Shown here: in pieces, positions 26,599 to 35,491 of the stretch
Numbering within the stretch: the first letter of the stretch is position 1
Layout of the letters: every line of letters begins with the position of its first letter
Assembly (NCBI GenBank): GCA_002291925.1
Contig: DBAY01000014.1
Location: 1-48,653 of the forward strand
Length of the DNA stretch: 48,653 bases
From: Alphaproteobacteria bacterium UBA998
Lineage (GTDB): Bacteria > Pseudomonadota > Alphaproteobacteria > Rickettsiales > UBA998
Reading direction: 5' to 3'
Made by a program: the position numbers and the translations under genes
Notes under the pieces: model-generated
What the model was told of the DNA's origin: nothing
The model's database searches: none
The model's input: the letters and a program-made list of their open reading frames with translations, nothing else

Positions 26599-27852
26599 TC
26601 ATTTGCTGTAATAAAGCGACTCGTCGAGCTTCTTTTCGGAGCGGTCGATCAGCAGGGTAATGGCGGAATCGCCGGTGATGTTGATGGTGGTGCGTACCAT
26701 GTCGAGCATGCGGTCAACGCCAAGGATGAGGCCGATGCCTTCCAGCGGAAGGCCGACGGAGGAGAGCACCATGCCCATGAAGATGATGGAGCCGCTCGGA
26801 ATCCCCGCCGCGCCGATGGAGCCGAGCGTGGAGGTGAGCACCAGCACGAGGTAGTCATGCATGTCGAGGGGAATGCCGTAGAACTGCGAGAAGAACAGCG
26901 CGCAAATGCCGAGATAAATGGCGGTGCCGTCCATATTGATGCAGGCGCCGAGCGGCATCAGGAAGTTGGTGGAGGATTCCGAGACGCCGAGGCGCGTCTG
27001 CAGCTGCTTCATGGCGGTAGTCAGCGTCGCCTTGCTGGAGCTGGTGGAGAACGCCATCATCTGCGTCACAGCCATTTTGCGATAGAAAGGCAGCGGGTTC
27101 AGGCGCCCGAAGATCAGGATCAGGATGCCGAACAGCACATACTGCACAATGCAGGCCGCCAGCACGGTGATGACCAGCCGGGCCAACGTCAGGATAATTT
27201 CCACGCCCTGCGTGCCCACGCTCCACGCCATGAAGCCGAACACGGCTAGCGGCGCGAGGCGTACGATCAGCTCGATCATCTTGAAGACGATGCTGGCCGC
27301 TTCCTGAATCACGATGCGCGCATGCTGCACCTTGTCGCCGAGCAGGTTCATGGTGATGCCGAAGAAAATGGCGAACACGATCACCTGCAGGAAGTGATCC
27401 TCCGTCATGGCGCGCAGGGCGTTGGTGGGGATGAGGTCCAGCAGGAACTGACCCACGGTCGGCGGGGCTTGTATGGCGGAGACGGCGGTGGGCACTTCCA
27501 GATGCTCACGGTTGATTTGCACGCCCAGCCCCGGCTCGAAGATGGCGCCCGCGCAGATGCCGATGATGACGGCGAACATTGCCGTCACCAAGTAGGTGCT
27601 GAGGCCCTTCACGCCGACGCGGGTGAAATTCTTGGGGTCCTGCATGCTGGTGATGCCGGAGACCAGAGCGAGGAAGATGAGCGGCACCACCACCATCTTG
27701 ATGAGGTTGATGAACACGGTGCCAAAAATTTTGAGGTCGGCGGCCTGCTCTTTCAGCCACACCCCGGTGAGGATGCCGAGCACCAGACCCAGCAACACCT
27801 GCTGCAGTAAGGTCATTCCAAAAACGCGGTGTTCGCTGGTGGCGGCTGCCAT
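26599..27852 (-). CDS. Dicarboxylate/amino acid:cation symporter (DAACS family)
   Basis: Inner-membrane sodium or proton symporter for C4-dicarboxylates or acidic amino acids. 417 residues, typical of the GltP/DctA family, with many membrane helices. The family motifs are present: a Ser-rich re-entrant loop (AFSTSSSKATL), the substrate/cation motif NMDGT, and the GIPSGS loop followed by DRMLDMVRT and NITGD. A GAGG ribosome site lies 8 bases before the ATG. It stands alone, convergent with the small hypothetical gene. The exact substrate cannot be told from the sequence. Confidence 0.92.
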   Translation of the reverse strand: MAAATSEHRVFGMTLLQQVLLGLVLGILTGVWLKEQAADLKIFGTVFINLIKMVVVPLIFLALVSGITSMQDPKNFTRVGVKGLSTYLVTAMFAVIIGICAGAIFEPGLGVQINREHLEVPTAVSAIQAPPTVGQFLLDLIPTNALRAMTEDHFLQVIVFAIFFGITMNLLGDKVQHARIVIQEAASIVFKMIELIVRLAPLAVFGFMAWSVGTQGVEIILTLARLVITVLAACIVQYVLFGILILIFGRLNPLPFYRKMAVTQMMAFSTSSSKATLTTAMKQLQTRLGVSESSTNFLMPLGACINMDGTAIYLGICALFFSQFYGIPLDMHDYLVLVLTSTLGSIGAAGIPSGSIIFMGMVLSSVGLPLEGIGLILGVDRMLDMVRTTINITGDSAITLLIDRSEKKLDESLYYSK

Positions 27853-27913
27853 TCAGTCAACCTCGGACGGGTTAGCATGCGCCCGTTTGGGCCCGCGCAT
27901 CATAAGGAGAAAC

Positions 27914-27985
27914 GTGAAATTTTCCAGCAGTTATTTCGTGGCGCTTTTTGAAGGAATTTCTTATGTGGGCTTCACCGTTTTTTAA
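27914..27985 (+). CDS. Possible small hydrophobic peptide, 23 residues
   Basis: In the gap between the symporter and the cNMP-FHA gene, a GTG at 27914 is preceded by AAGGAG at ideal spacing (4-5 bases) and opens a 23-codon frame ending in TAA at 27983-27985. The peptide is aromatic and hydrophobic (FVALFEGISYVGFTVF at the end). The strong ribosome site is the only support. It could be a leader peptide for the gene at 28033. Confidence 0.25.
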   Translation: MKFSSSYFVALFEGISYVGFTVF

Positions 27986-28032
27986 CGAGCAGTCCTTAGC
28001 ATCGGGTAAGTAACATTGCCCATTCTAGAAAA

Positions 28033-28779
28033 ATGTCTTACCGCCAGTTGAATACTTACGAGCTCGTTTTTCGCGAGGGAGACCTAGGCGATGTCGCCTA
28101 CGTCATCGAATCCGGAAAAATTGAAATTCTCAAACAGGCTGATCATGGGATGGTCCCTTTGGCAGTGTTGCCGGAAGGCGAAATTCTCGGCGAGACGGCA
28201 CTCTTTGAGCCCGGCTGCCCGCGCTCGGCGACGGCGCGGGCGCTTGAGCCCTGCACGCTGCGGGTTCTCTCCCCAGCCGATTTCCAGCACATGTTTGAGG
28301 CTTGCCCCCCTGCGCTGTTGACCATTGTCCGCAAATTAATGGCACGGCTGCGTGTACAGAATGCCCGCATCGCCGCTAAGGAGCGGGCCGTGGTACTGCT
28401 CGATGCCGCCATAAACCACGTTACGGTTCAGCCCGGCAGCGATGCCATGCTTGGAAAATTTGAACCTATTACAGTGGCCGTTACCAATTTTCCTTACAGT
28501 ATTGGTGGGCACGAGGCGGGAAAACCCCGCGGCGACCAGCAATTAAGCATTGAATGCCTGGAAACCCCTATCCTGATCTCGCCGCACCACTGCAATCTTG
28601 AACGCCACGGCGAGAACGTATTCCTTGCCGATCAGGGCAGCCGTTTCGGCACGCTGGTGAACGGGCATGCCATCGGGCGCGGCAAGCCCTCCTTCAAGGC
28701 CCCGCTGGTACCGGGTGAAAACCGCGTTATCCTCGGCGGCAGTCAGTCGCCTTATGCCTTGTTGCTCACGGCGGCCTGA
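28033..28779 (+). CDS. Cyclic-nucleotide-binding domain plus FHA domain protein
   Basis: 248 residues. Residues 1-115 form a cNMP-binding barrel with the phosphate-binding cassette GETALFEPGCPRSATA, including the Glu and the R-S-A expected for ligand binding, unlike the kinase at 22596-24011. A helical segment (115-140) joins it to a C-terminal FHA domain (about 150-240) with YSIGG, the SPHHCNLE segment and the QGSRFGTLVNG signature, which binds phosphothreonine peptides. No DNA-binding helix-turn-helix is seen, so it is not a CRP regulator. It probably links a nucleotide signal to a phosphoprotein partner, perhaps a Ser/Thr kinase encoded elsewhere. The Shine-Dalgarno is poor. Confidence 0.82.
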   Translation: MSYRQLNTYELVFREGDLGDVAYVIESGKIEILKQADHGMVPLAVLPEGEILGETALFEPGCPRSATARALEPCTLRVLSPADFQHMFEACPPALLTIVRKLMARLRVQNARIAAKERAVVLLDAAINHVTVQPGSDAMLGKFEPITVAVTNFPYSIGGHEAGKPRGDQQLSIECLETPILISPHHCNLERHGENVFLADQGSRFGTLVNGHAIGRGKPSFKAPLVPGENRVILGGSQSPYALLLTAA

Positions 28780-28828
28780 CCAGGCGATTAACGGTTGATT
28801 CCCTAGCCGCGCACGTCACAATAGCGGC

Positions 28829-30568
28829 ATGGAAACCCTACCTGCCTCCGCCGATATTTTTGGGCATCTGCGCGAAAGCCTGCTCATCTTTGCCATCGCC
28901 GGGGTGGTCGTGCCGCTGGCCAGCCGGGCACGCCTCTCGCCGGTGCTGTGCTATCTGGTCACCGGCCTGCTTATCAGCCCCTTCGCGCTGGGCGTGCTGG
29001 CAAAAGAGCATGAATGGCTGCGCTTTTTCGTCATTGATGATGCGGCGTTCCTGCACACACTTTCCGAACTCGGCATCATCTTCCTGCTTTTCATGATCGG
29101 GCTAGAACTTTCGCTGCATCGTCTATGGGAGATGCGGCGCATGGTGATTGGCCTCGGCGGGTTGCAGATTTTTGTCACCGCCGCCGTCATCACCTTCGTC
29201 GCCCTGCAGTTCGATAACAGCGTGCCGGTGGCGCTGCTGATCGGCACCTCTATGGCACTTTCCTCCACCGCCATCGTGATGCAGCTGTTGCGCGACCAGC
29301 ACCGCCTCTCCGCGCCTATCGGCACGGTGTGCTTCTCCATCCTGCTGATGCAGGACCTCGCGGTGGTGCCTATTCTCTCCCTGCTTACCGCATTCCAGCA
29401 GGATGATATCAGCTTTGCTGCCGCCCTCGCCCGCTCGCTCGGCCTCGCCACGGCGGCGGTGGCGGGCATCTACCTGCTGGGCCGCTTCCTGCTGCGGCCC
29501 TTGCTCGCTTTCCTTGGGGCGGCACGCAACATCGAGGGCTTCTTCGCGCTCATCCTGCTGCTGGTGATTGGCACTGCAGGCGTCACCGCCGGTGCGGGCC
29601 TCTCCGCAGCGCTGGGCGCCTTCCTTGCCGGGTTACTGATTGCAGAAACCGAATACCGCCACGAGGTTGAGGTGATGACCGATCCGCTGCGCGGCCTGCT
29701 GCTTGGCGTCTTCTTCCTCTCCGTCGGCATGACGACCGACATCACGGCTCTGCTGCGTGAACCCTTCTGGTTGCTGGCGGGCGTGGTGGGGTTGCTCGCC
29801 CTCAAGGCGGGCATCCTGTTTGCCATTGGGCTGCTGTTTCGCCTGCCGGTCGCCAAGGCGGCGGAGGTGGCGCTGCTGCTGGGGCAGGCCGGGGAATTCG
29901 CGCTCATCATCATCAGCCTTGCGCTGGCAGGCGGCGTCATGCCGCGCGAGGCGGCGCAGTACTTCCTGCTGGTCACCGCCCTCTCCATGCTGATCACGCC
30001 CGTAATAGCCGCTTTCGCGCGCTGGCTGGGGCGCACGTTGCAGAACCCCGGCAGCGCCCTGCCCGACTGGCTGCCGAAATCGAACCGTAAGGCGCGTGAG
30101 GATCATTTCATCATCGCTGGGTTCGGGCGGGTGGGCATGATGCTGGGCCAAGTGCTGGAAGCCCACCACATCGCCTATGTCGCCGTGGACCAAAACGCCA
30201 TGCATGCCGGGCGGATGCGCGATCTTTCCTTTCCGGTCTACTATGGCGACGCGCGGCGCATGGAGCTGTGGAAACGCCTCGGCGCGGCCACGGCGCGCGG
30301 CGTGCTCATTACCGTTGACGAGCCGCGTGCCGCACGGGACATGCTGCGCATGGTGCGCCGCCACTGGCCCATCCTGCCCGTCATCGTGCGCGCCCGCGAC
30401 GTGAAGGACGTGCAGGCGCTCTACGATCTCGGCGCCACGCTGGTGGTGCCGGAGATGCTGGAAGCCAGCCTGCACCTCGCCCGCCAGACGCTGCAGCTCA
30501 TCGGCATCGAGGCCGGGCAGATCGAGCAGACCCTCTCCACCTACCGCGACGCGCAGCGCCCGGCCTGA
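28829..30568 (+). CDS. CPA2-type K+/H+ antiporter with RCK N domain (KefB/KefC-like)
   Basis: 579 residues. The first ~395 form about 12 membrane helices of the Na+/H+ exchanger fold, with typical segments LGIIFLLFMIGLELS and LGQAGEFALI. Residues about 425-550 are a cytosolic TrkA-N/RCK nucleotide-binding domain with GFGRVG near residue 430 and a following Asp (VAVDQN) for the ribose. KefB/C pumps exchange K+ for H+ under electrophile stress; the glutathione-binding site cannot be judged by eye. It starts 49 bases after the cNMP-FHA gene, so co-transcription is possible. No KefF/KefG ancillary gene is present. Confidence 0.9.
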   Translation: METLPASADIFGHLRESLLIFAIAGVVVPLASRARLSPVLCYLVTGLLISPFALGVLAKEHEWLRFFVIDDAAFLHTLSELGIIFLLFMIGLELSLHRLWEMRRMVIGLGGLQIFVTAAVITFVALQFDNSVPVALLIGTSMALSSTAIVMQLLRDQHRLSAPIGTVCFSILLMQDLAVVPILSLLTAFQQDDISFAAALARSLGLATAAVAGIYLLGRFLLRPLLAFLGAARNIEGFFALILLLVIGTAGVTAGAGLSAALGAFLAGLLIAETEYRHEVEVMTDPLRGLLLGVFFLSVGMTTDITALLREPFWLLAGVVGLLALKAGILFAIGLLFRLPVAKAAEVALLLGQAGEFALIIISLALAGGVMPREAAQYFLLVTALSMLITPVIAAFARWLGRTLQNPGSALPDWLPKSNRKAREDHFIIAGFGRVGMMLGQVLEAHHIAYVAVDQNAMHAGRMRDLSFPVYYGDARRMELWKRLGAATARGVLITVDEPRAARDMLRMVRRHWPILPVIVRARDVKDVQALYDLGATLVVPEMLEASLHLARQTLQLIGIEAGQIEQTLSTYRDAQRPA

Positions 30569-30673
30569 GATGCCTTGACGCAACCCTCACCTCCCAGAAG
30601 CTGTGCGCCATTGCGCCTTTAGCGCCCTCTACCGACACTGGTCTGCCAAAACCACCACACCACGGAGAGAATC

Positions 30674-31645
30674 ATGGCACTTGATGACAAAGACACCCTC
30701 GGCAAAGGCAGCTTCAGCAGCCAGCAATCCAGCAGCGGCAGCGCCGCAGGCGGCATGGCCGCGTCCGGCAACCTGTCCGGCACGTCCAGCACCGCGTCCA
30801 ACCCCGCCGGCACCTCGCAGGGCGGCGTGCAAGGCAGCGTAGCCGGCATGGGCACGGGCGGCGGCTATGGCGGCACACGCGTCGGCACCAGCAGCACGTC
30901 AGACAGCCTGTCGGGCACTGGAAGCAGCTATGGCACCAGCGGCGCCGCGAATAGCAGCGCGACGGGCAGCCTCTCCACCGGCAGCGGCATGAGCAGCGGC
31001 ACCACCGGCGCCTCGGCGGCGTCCGGCAGCATGGCCAACATGGGCGGCAGCTCGGACAGCGACACCAGCGTCACCATGTTTGACGAAGAGGAAGACCAGT
31101 ATTGGAGCGAGAATTACGGCACCCGTCCCTATGCCAGCGAAGACCGGGATTACCAGCGCGTACGCCCGGCGTACCAGTACGGCGCGTCGGCGTTCCAGCA
31201 ACATGGTGGCCGCCGTTTTGAGGAATTGGATGAAAACACACTGCGCTCCGGCTGGGAATCGCATCGCCAATCCGGTAGCCAGGGCAGCGCCATGAGCCGC
31301 GGCAGTTCCGTCAGCGACCAGTCGCTCGGCTCGGTGTCCAGCGGGGCCGCTTCGGCGGGCAGCGGCGCCATCCAGAGCGGCAGCGACATGTCGCAACGCT
31401 CGGCGAACCTCAGCTCCGGTATGGCGGGCGCGGGAGCGGGCAACATCTCGTCCAGCGCACTCGGCGGGGCATCCAGCGGCGCCAATACCAGGGGCAGCTT
31501 CAACCCGCGCAGCGATGACGCGGATGACAGCATGACGTGGGAGAACGTCAAGGAGGCCGTGCGCGATGCCTATAACCGCATATTCGACCGGCAGGGCAGC
31601 GCCAGCCAGTCCAGCATGCGCACCCGTGAGGAAGAACTGGCTTAA
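30674..31645 (+). CDS. Ser/Gly/Ala-rich low-complexity protein with conserved aromatic motif
   Basis: 323 residues, no signal peptide. Residues 10-130 and 200-275 are low-complexity Ser/Gly/Ala/Thr tracts. Between them (about 135-200) is an ordered, acidic/aromatic segment with YWSENYGTRPY, AYQYG and GRRFEEL; the C-terminus has WENVKEAVRDAYNRI. From memory, YWRxxYxxRPY...YG patterns occur in a group of stress-related hypothetical proteins. The disordered, hydrophilic composition suits a desiccation or stress protectant, but that is inferred. GGAGAG ribosome site; a strong terminator follows (31670-31698). Confidence 0.75.
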   Translation: MALDDKDTLGKGSFSSQQSSSGSAAGGMAASGNLSGTSSTASNPAGTSQGGVQGSVAGMGTGGGYGGTRVGTSSTSDSLSGTGSSYGTSGAANSSATGSLSTGSGMSSGTTGASAASGSMANMGGSSDSDTSVTMFDEEEDQYWSENYGTRPYASEDRDYQRVRPAYQYGASAFQQHGGRRFEELDENTLRSGWESHRQSGSQGSAMSRGSSVSDQSLGSVSSGAASAGSGAIQSGSDMSQRSANLSSGMAGAGAGNISSSALGGASSGANTRGSFNPRSDDADDSMTWENVKEAVRDAYNRIFDRQGSASQSSMRTREEELA

Positions 31646-31669
31646 ATCAGCTTTAGCCAAACACAGAAA

Positions 31670-31698
31670 GCGGGGTCCTCAGTGGCCCCGCTTTTTTT
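31670..31698 (+). terminator. Rho-independent terminator (GCGGGGTC/GGCCCCGC + T7)
   Basis: An 8-bp GC-rich stem (one G-U pair) at 31670-31677 and 31684-31691 with a 6-base loop, then seven T at 31692-31698. It ends the Ser/Gly-rich gene. The opposite strand of the same bases encodes the last codons of the convergent ATPase gene, whose stop falls in the loop. Confidence 0.85.
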
Positions 31699-32197
31699 GC
31701 GCCGCGCGCACTTCGCACCCGCCATGGCGATATTCCAGCCGATCGAACGCAAACAGGCGCGCCGTAGCGATGCCGCGCCCGTTGGGCAGCTGCACGCGCT
31801 CCGGTGCCAGGATGAGGAACGGCTCCCAGTGGAACCCGTACCCCTCATCGCGGATGATGACGGCCACCTCATCCCTCTCCGTTTCCAGCACCGCTTCGGC
31901 GACGCGGCCGCTCCAGCGTGCCGAGGCGAGCCGCCGGGCGATTTCCTCCGTCCAGCGGCCACTGCGCATGAGCTGGGTCTTCTCCTCAAACCCGATGCCG
32001 AGATTGCCATGCTCGATGGCGTTGGTCAGCAATTCGCACAGCCCGTGATGCGCGGCGGCGGGGTCGGGGAAATGCTTCGCCAGAAGGCCGGAGAGCTGGT
32101 AGGCTTCCTCCATGGTGCGGAAGGTGAAGCACGACGCATGCGTCGCCGTTTGCGGTGCGGGCGCAGGGACATGAAGCGGAGCATGCATAAGGTTCAT
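31679..32197 (-). CDS. RsbW-like GHKL ATP-binding protein (anti-sigma or phosphorelay factor)
   Basis: 172 residues from ATG 32197; a TTG at 32233 and ATG 32188 are other starts. A single HATPase_c domain: N-box ELLTNAIEHGNLG, G1-like RDEGYGF and G2-like PNGRGIATAR. This is the pattern of RsbW/SpoIIAB serine kinases, which hold a sigma factor or act on an antagonist. No phosphatase or antagonist gene is next to it. The C-terminal residues QKKRGH are encoded across the T-run and stem of the opposite-strand terminator, so its 3' end is shaped by that structure. Upstream is a divergent DUF2231 gene. Confidence 0.82.
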   Translation of the reverse strand: MNLMHAPLHVPAPAPQTATHASCFTFRTMEEAYQLSGLLAKHFPDPAAAHHGLCELLTNAIEHGNLGIGFEEKTQLMRSGRWTEEIARRLASARWSGRVAEAVLETERDEVAVIIRDEGYGFHWEPFLILAPERVQLPNGRGIATARLFAFDRLEYRHGGCEVRAAQKKRGH

Positions 32198-32333
32198 GTC
32201 CTGCAGAATAACTCTACTGTCAGTTATGTTCAAATAATTTCACGCAATTAATAGTTGTGCCCTGCCCGCATCGCTTCCTGATGACGCACGTTTTAGTTTG
32301 GACATTCGGTCATTCACGTTTCAGGAGTTCCCC

Positions 32334-32798
32334 GTGCGCAGCAAAGCCCGTCTTGGTTCCCACCCGTTGCATCCCATGCTGATTCCCTTCCCGCTGGCCT
32401 TTCTCACCGGCGCGTTTCTGTTTCATTTAATCGGCACGATTTATGATGCGGAGAACTGGTGGATCACCGGCGCGCACCTGACCGTCGCGGGCATTCTGGC
32501 GGCGCTGGTCGCGGCCATTCCGGGGCTGATCGATTATTTCAGAGCCATTCCGCACGACACCCGCGCCAAGCGGCGGGGCCGTTATCACATGACCGTCAAC
32601 CTGCTGGCCGTGCTGCTGTTCGCCGTCTCGCTGCTGCTGCGCGGCAAGGCCGAGACGCGGCCCGACGAGATGGTGCTGATCCTGCAGGGGCTGGGTCTGG
32701 CGCTGCTCGGGATCGGCGGCTGGCTCGGCGGCTCGCTGGTCTATCACAACCATATCGGCGTGCCTGAAGCCTCTGACGCGGAAGCCCTTGCGCAGTAG
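32334..32798 (+). CDS. DUF2231-family membrane protein
   Basis: 154 residues from a GTG start with AGGAG 6 bases before it; a longer frame from TTG 32298 has no ribosome site. Four hydrophobic segments (about 15-35, 48-68, 85-102, 120-140). The family signature is the N-terminal SHPLHPMLIPFPLA with two His, which may bind a metal or haem. The function of DUF2231 is unknown; it is a small inner-membrane protein. The RNA methyltransferase follows after 45 bases. Confidence 0.8.
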   Translation: MRSKARLGSHPLHPMLIPFPLAFLTGAFLFHLIGTIYDAENWWITGAHLTVAGILAALVAAIPGLIDYFRAIPHDTRAKRRGRYHMTVNLLAVLLFAVSLLLRGKAETRPDEMVLILQGLGLALLGIGGWLGGSLVYHNHIGVPEASDAEALAQ

Positions 32799-32843
32799 CA
32801 TAATGGGCTTGGGGCCACGCGCGCTGACGTGCTATGCAGGCCC

Positions 32844-34121
32844 ATGCTGTTGCCGGGCCAGACACTCTCCCTCACCATTGACCGCCTGAGCCGTCAGGGC
32901 GAAGGCGTCGCGCAGGCGGACGGCCTCCCGGTGTTCGTGCCATTCGCCCTGCCCGGCGAACAGGTGAATGCCCGCATCACGCAGACTAGCCCTCGCTATG
33001 CACAGGCGCAGGTGGTGGAAACATTGCACGCCAGCCCGGAGCGCCAGACGCCGCCCTGCGTTCACTTCACCCGCTGCGGCGGCTGCCAGCTTCAGCATCT
33101 GCCGGGTGTTATGTACCGCGCTTTGAAGGAGGACATGCTGCGCAGCGCCATCATGCGCGCGGGCTATGATGAGAGCGCCCTGCGCCCACTGGTGGATGTC
33201 GGCCCCGCCTCGCGCCGCCGGGTCGAGCTGGCCGTGAGGGTGCGCAAGGGCGAGGTGAGCCTCGGGTTCCACGAGGCGCGCTCGCATGGGGTGATTCCCC
33301 TCGCCATGTGCCCGGTGATGGAGCCTGCGCTGTTCGCGCTGGTGTCGCGCCTGCAGGAGGCGCTGAATGGACTGAAGAAACCGAGCGTGATCACCAGCCT
33401 CGCGCTGACGCTGGCGGATAACGGCATCGACGCGGAAACCACCCTCGCCGCCCCGCTGAAGGAGGCCGATCGTGCCCGCCTCGCCCAGCTCTCCGCGGAA
33501 CCCGCGCTCCTGCGCCTGACGATGCTGCTCCCCGACGGTGAACGGATGACATTGTTCGAAAAAACCGCGCCCGTCATCGCGTTGGGCTCGGCCAGCGTGG
33601 AGCTGCCGCCCGGCGCGTTCCTGCAAGCCAGCCGCGCGGGGCAGGCCGCCCTCACCGATGCGGTGCTGCGCCATCTTAGCGTGGCGCGGCGCATCGTCGA
33701 TCTCTACGCGGGCTGCGGCACCTACAGCCTGCCGCTGGCGACCCAAGGCCACGCCGTGCATGCCTTCGAGGGTCACCCGGACATGGTGACCGCGCTGCAC
33801 AATGCCGCCCGCCGTGAGGGCTGGGAGAACCGCGTGAGTGCGCATGTGCGCGACCTGTTTCGCCAGCCCCTCTCCTCCCGCGAGTTGCAAAGCTTCGATG
33901 GGGCCGTCATCAACCCGCCGCGCAACGGCGCGCTGCCGCAGACGGAAGCCCTGGCGCAAGGCCGTATCACGCGCATCGTCATGGTGTCCTGCAACCCCGC
34001 CACCTTCGCCCGTGACGCCGCCGCCCTGCATGCGGCCGGCTACCTACTGGAGGAAGCCATCCCCGTCGATCAGTTTCACTGGAGCACGCATCTGGAACTG
34101 GTGGCGGCGTTTCGCCGCTGA
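32844..34121 (+). CDS. RumA/TrmA-type rRNA m5U methyltransferase with TRAM domain
   Basis: SAM-dependent uracil-C5 methyltransferase of the RumA (RlmD/RlmC) group. 425 residues from ATG 32844 (AGG just upstream). Residues 1-60 are a TRAM-type RNA-binding domain. A four-Cys iron-sulphur cluster is visible: C72, C78, C81 (CVHFTRCGGC) and a later Cys in AMCPV. The SAM motif is DLYAGCGTYSLPLA, then INPPRNG and the catalytic-Cys motif VSCNPATFARD near the end. The usual Asp of DPPR is Asn here, as in TrmA/RlmC-like relatives. Target base cannot be told. Confidence 0.9.
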   Translation: MLLPGQTLSLTIDRLSRQGEGVAQADGLPVFVPFALPGEQVNARITQTSPRYAQAQVVETLHASPERQTPPCVHFTRCGGCQLQHLPGVMYRALKEDMLRSAIMRAGYDESALRPLVDVGPASRRRVELAVRVRKGEVSLGFHEARSHGVIPLAMCPVMEPALFALVSRLQEALNGLKKPSVITSLALTLADNGIDAETTLAAPLKEADRARLAQLSAEPALLRLTMLLPDGERMTLFEKTAPVIALGSASVELPPGAFLQASRAGQAALTDAVLRHLSVARRIVDLYAGCGTYSLPLATQGHAVHAFEGHPDMVTALHNAARREGWENRVSAHVRDLFRQPLSSRELQSFDGAVINPPRNGALPQTEALAQGRITRIVMVSCNPATFARDAAALHAAGYLLEEAIPVDQFHWSTHLELVAAFRR

Positions 34122-34125
34122 GCCG

Positions 34126-35262
34126 TTAACCCCAGACGCGGTCAGCCTCCGCAATGGCGACAAAAAGATGATAAAAGGTGCTCGCGGAAATGGGGCCGGG
34201 CACGATGATGCCCTGGGCATCCACCTGATCCGCCCAGAGCCCGGCGGAAGGTTTATCCAGATACTGCGCAAAGAGCACCTCCAGTGCGGCGCACCCGGCG
34301 GCCCGCGCGTCGGGATGGCCCGCCTCATGCTCGCCCACCCAGCCTTTCACCAGTTCGGTCTGCGGCCAGCTGCGGCGGCTGGCGAGGCGCACCTCGCCAC
34401 GTCGGCTGATGGCATCCACCAGCAGCCCTTGCGCATCGGCATGGCGGCGCGCGGTGTCAAACAGGGCGCGGGGGATGGGGCTGGCAGGCAGCCCCGCCAA
34501 CTGCTCATGGCAGCGCAGCATCCAGCACCATTCGGCTTGCAGACCGGGGGAGACATTCTCCTCGCGCCACCCGGCGGCGGGCGTCCAGTCAGCGGCGAAA
34601 TGCTCGATGAGCGTCTGCGTCGCCGCATCGACAAAACGGGTTTCCAGCAAATGCCGGAATACCGCCGCCCGTGGGAGTGCGTCTGGATGCGCCAGCGCGT
34701 CATGCAGGGCGATCATCGCCTCGAAGCCGTGCATGTGCGGCAGCTGGCGGCGCGGCAAGGTATCCGGCCAGCCCTCGCGCAGCCTGCCATTGGGCAGAGT
34801 GAGGTAAGTATCGATGAAGCGCAGCGTGGCTTCCAGCGCCGCCAGCACCTGCGCGTCCCCCGTGGCGCGGGCCAGCCATGCGAATGCGAGCACGAGGAAC
34901 ACGTGATCGACGCTGTCACGCCGCGCATCGGCGACGCTATCTTCCGGGCTCAGCAGATGCACGAAGCCGGGCCGCGCATCCGGCGCATAGGCAGTGGCCA
35001 TCAACCGGTGAAACGCGCGCAACGCCACCGTGGCCCCCGGCGGGTAATACCCCAACGCGGCGGCGTGGGCATAAACATAGATCTGCCGCGCCTGCACGCG
35101 CACGCGCCTGGCGGCCGCGCGGTCCGGCGAACCGTCTGGCAGCAGGCGCTCATGAAACGCGCCGGTGACAGCATCAACACCCGCACCGGCCCAGAGCGGC
35201 AGGGCCATCTCCACTAGCCAGCGCCGGGCGCGTGGAACAATAGAAGTGTACGAATGCGTCAT
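34126..35262 (-). CDS. AGE-family sugar epimerase/isomerase-like protein lacking a key His
   Basis: 378 residues from ATG 35262 (GGGGAAG 6 bases upstream). It is an (alpha/alpha)6-barrel of the N-acylglucosamine 2-epimerase / mannose isomerase family: RRVRVQARQIYVY, DSVDHVF, HGFEAMIALHDA and WPQTELVKGW segments are in order. In the normally conserved PGHxxEW motif the catalytic His is replaced by Leu (SPGLQAEWCW), so activity is doubtful or altered. A mannose or fructose-6-phosphate role would link to alginate precursor supply but is not supported by the missing residue. It ends 4 bases from the convergent methyltransferase gene. Confidence 0.8.
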   Translation of the reverse strand: MTHSYTSIVPRARRWLVEMALPLWAGAGVDAVTGAFHERLLPDGSPDRAAARRVRVQARQIYVYAHAAALGYYPPGATVALRAFHRLMATAYAPDARPGFVHLLSPEDSVADARRDSVDHVFLVLAFAWLARATGDAQVLAALEATLRFIDTYLTLPNGRLREGWPDTLPRRQLPHMHGFEAMIALHDALAHPDALPRAAVFRHLLETRFVDAATQTLIEHFAADWTPAAGWREENVSPGLQAEWCWMLRCHEQLAGLPASPIPRALFDTARRHADAQGLLVDAISRRGEVRLASRRSWPQTELVKGWVGEHEAGHPDARAAGCAALEVLFAQYLDKPSAGLWADQVDAQGIIVPGPISASTFYHLFVAIAEADRVWG

Positions 35263-35491
35263 GAAAAGCTTCCCCGGAAATACCGTCAGGTAAAATGTCA
35301 CCTGGCATCAGGAATCAATAAAAAGCTGCCCACACCACCCCCGCGGAGGCAAAAACAACCGGGGCTACCTATAAAATGGCACCCCGTGTCTTTTCCGCAT
35401 TGGCTTTTGTCTTTCCGTGCCTATCTATAGCAGCGATTGCCTTGACCGGCCGGCAATCATGTCTGTACATGAGGAAGTTAATTACCTGTCC

